Positions 63,052-64,000 of a DNA stretch of 64,000 nt are shown one piece after another. The number at the start of each line of letters is the position of its first letter. The first letter of the stretch is position 1. Origin of the DNA: Halanaerobacter jeridensis (GTDB taxonomy: Bacteria > Bacillota > Halanaerobiia > Halobacteroidales > Halobacteroidaceae); the NCBI RefSeq assembly GCF_016908315.1, contig NZ_JAFBDQ010000003.1, forward strand, positions 186,001-250,000, read 5' to 3'. Position numbers and translations under genes: made by a program. Under the pieces are notes generated by a model. It saw only the letters and a program-made list of their open reading frames with translations. It did not search any database and was not told the DNA's origin.

Positions 63052-63177
63052 TTAAGCAATTTCCAACAACCTTTCCCTGTATTTAGAATATGCATAGTCT
63101 TTGCTATAAGCAGGATTTTCACCACCTTCCTTTTTAATATTTTGGATTGATTTTTTATAGCTTTTAAAATATTTCAT
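63052..63177 (-). CDS. Small basic protein (41 residues)
   Basis: A near-ideal ribosome site (AGGAGGTGATAG) precedes ATG 63177; the frame stops with TAA at 63052. The 41-residue product is Lys/Tyr-rich (MKYFKSYKKSIQNIKKEGGE, then NPAYSKDYAYSKYRERLLEI-A) and probably forms two short helices. It has no signal peptide, cysteine or membrane segment. I do not recognise it. It lies between the PilZ gene (~183 bp upstream) and the candidate RNA. The strength of the ribosome site is the main argument that it is real. Confidence 0.65.
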   Translation of the reverse strand: MKYFKSYKKSIQNIKKEGGENPAYSKDYAYSKYRERLLEIA

Positions 63178-63360
63178 TCTATCACCTCCTAAATATAGGA
63201 TGCCCTACATTTAGGCAATAAATTAAAATTTTTACCTTAATTTTAATAATTTTACATTACTATTTTGTAACTGCTTCAACCACCTTTCTGTTGACTATTA
63301 TCTAATATTATAATTAAAAATTAAATTATTTTCAAATCAAAACTTAGTAATCCTATTCTA

Positions 63361-63978
63361 CTAATATAAATATTCAATCAATTTATTCTTTTCATCTTTA
63401 GTTTTAAATTCAAAATGAATCCCATTAAAAAATTTATCTCTTTTTCTTTCCTTCCAAACAATCTTCCCCTGTAATTCATCAAGAGGAAAATTTAAAGAAT
63501 TTGCATTTAAAATAATAGGATGTTTAGTATCTAAATCATGCTTAGTAATCAATTTAGCTCCTGAAGCACTTATATCTTCAATAATTCCTTTATAAAATTG
63601 TTGGATTCTATTTTCCACAACATAATACTCAATTTTCTTATTAATTGTAATCCGCTCATAATCTCTTCTTTCCACTAAACATAATACTTGTCCATCTTTT
63701 TTAACTTTACAAGTATAATCATTATTTTTTAAAAATTCTTTGACTATTACTGGAATATGATAAATTTCATTTTTTACTTTAAAAATTAAAATTAATTCTC
63801 TCTTTTTAGGAGTATACTTATTTAAACTAATTTTAATTTGATTACTACTTAATAATACAGTCTCATTAATTTCTACCATAGCTTGTCCTTTAGTTCTGAT
63901 GTACTTTTTATAAATTTTATTTTGATTAAAGAAATCTCTAAAATTAAATTTATGTATTATTTTCACTTCAGACATCAA
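63361..63978 (-). CDS. PilZ-domain c-di-GMP-binding protein (YcgR-like)
   Basis: This ~205-residue protein has an N-terminal YcgR-type domain (~1-95) and a C-terminal PilZ domain (~100-205). The c-di-GMP motifs are visible: ERRDYERI for RxxxR and DISASGAKLI for D/NxSxxG. Such proteins slow flagellar motors or act in c-di-GMP signalling; the che operon in this window makes a motility role plausible. The start is either TTG 63978 (8 nt after GGGAG) or the next codon ATG 63975. No terminator is seen downstream, and the upstream neighbour lies outside the window. Confidence 0.9.
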   Translation of the reverse strand: MMSEVKIIHKFNFRDFFNQNKIYKKYIRTKGQAMVEINETVLLSSNQIKISLNKYTPKKRELILIFKVKNEIYHIPVIVKEFLKNNDYTCKVKKDGQVLCLVERRDYERITINKKIEYYVVENRIQQFYKGIIEDISASGAKLITKHDLDTKHPIILNANSLNFPLDELQGKIVWKERKRDKFFNGIHFEFKTKDEKNKLIEYLY

Positions 63979-64000
63979 ATTGCTAACTCCCTTCTTAATT

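Overview
The window reads as chromosomal DNA from a low-GC, spore-forming, diderm Firmicute. The best fit is the Halanaerobiales (Halobacteroidaceae-like); this is my inference from gene content, not a database match. Sporulation is indicated by spoVT, spmA/spmB and a SleB-type cortex hydrolase. An outer membrane is indicated by an ExbB-ExbD-TonB set, an S-layer-homology protein, and three secreted beta-rich proteins that end in an aromatic residue as outer-membrane barrels do. Coding density is high, most genes lie on the minus strand, and intergenic DNA is very AT-rich with many clean hairpin terminators. TTG and GTG starts with strong Shine-Dalgarno sequences are common, so several starts here are placed inside the longest open frame.

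Layout. 1-4.5 kb: end of rqcH, a GNAT enzyme, a YlbF/RicA-like gene with miaB, an orphan starch-binding-type module. 4.5-10 kb: clpB and an amino-sugar operon (GntR regulator, a decayed gene, nagB, an oxidoreductase) with a visible promoter and operator. 10-17 kb: asnS, secreted barrel proteins, murC, a repeat-type exported protein, a 47-residue Cys-rich gene, a YdjM-like membrane protein. 17-21 kb: a B12-dependent ribonucleotide reductase gene (nrdJ) split by a 1222-nt group I intron that carries a homing endonuclease. 21-24 kb: thioredoxin with a CstR-like regulator, HPr, spoVT, rubredoxin, a PadR regulator. 24-29 kb: divergent topoisomerase IV genes parE and parC separated by a 368-bp MITE-like element. 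29-33 kb: cheW-cheA-cheY-cheB. 33-40.5 kb: a histidine operon hisZ-G-D-B-H-A-F-IE (hisC absent). 40.5-48.4 kb: PHP protein, exbB-exbD-tonB, two envelope proteins, SleB-like hydrolase, spmA-spmB. 48.5-57.2 kb: an IspH-ribosomal S1 fusion, DUF445, TPR, RibD-C-like and SulP proteins, an outer-membrane-type protein. 57.4-62.8 kb: ACT regulator-hom-lysC-thrB and ilvE. 62.8-64 kb: a candidate structured RNA, a 41-residue gene, a PilZ protein.

The most notable feature is the nrdJ intron. Its P1, P10, P3, P4, P6, P7, P8 and P9 pairings can be assembled by eye. Splicing joins the two reading frames exactly between the catalytic Cys and Glu of the Asn-Pro-Cys-Gly-Glu motif. Its endonuclease combines an apparent PD-(D/E)XK core with NUMOD3-type repeats and a zinc finger, and its start and stop regions overlap the two strands of P8. 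Other notable signals are a structured repeat family sitting against stop codons in the his and thr operons, palindromic operators at the nag, trx and thr promoters, and a possible structured RNA upstream of ilvE.
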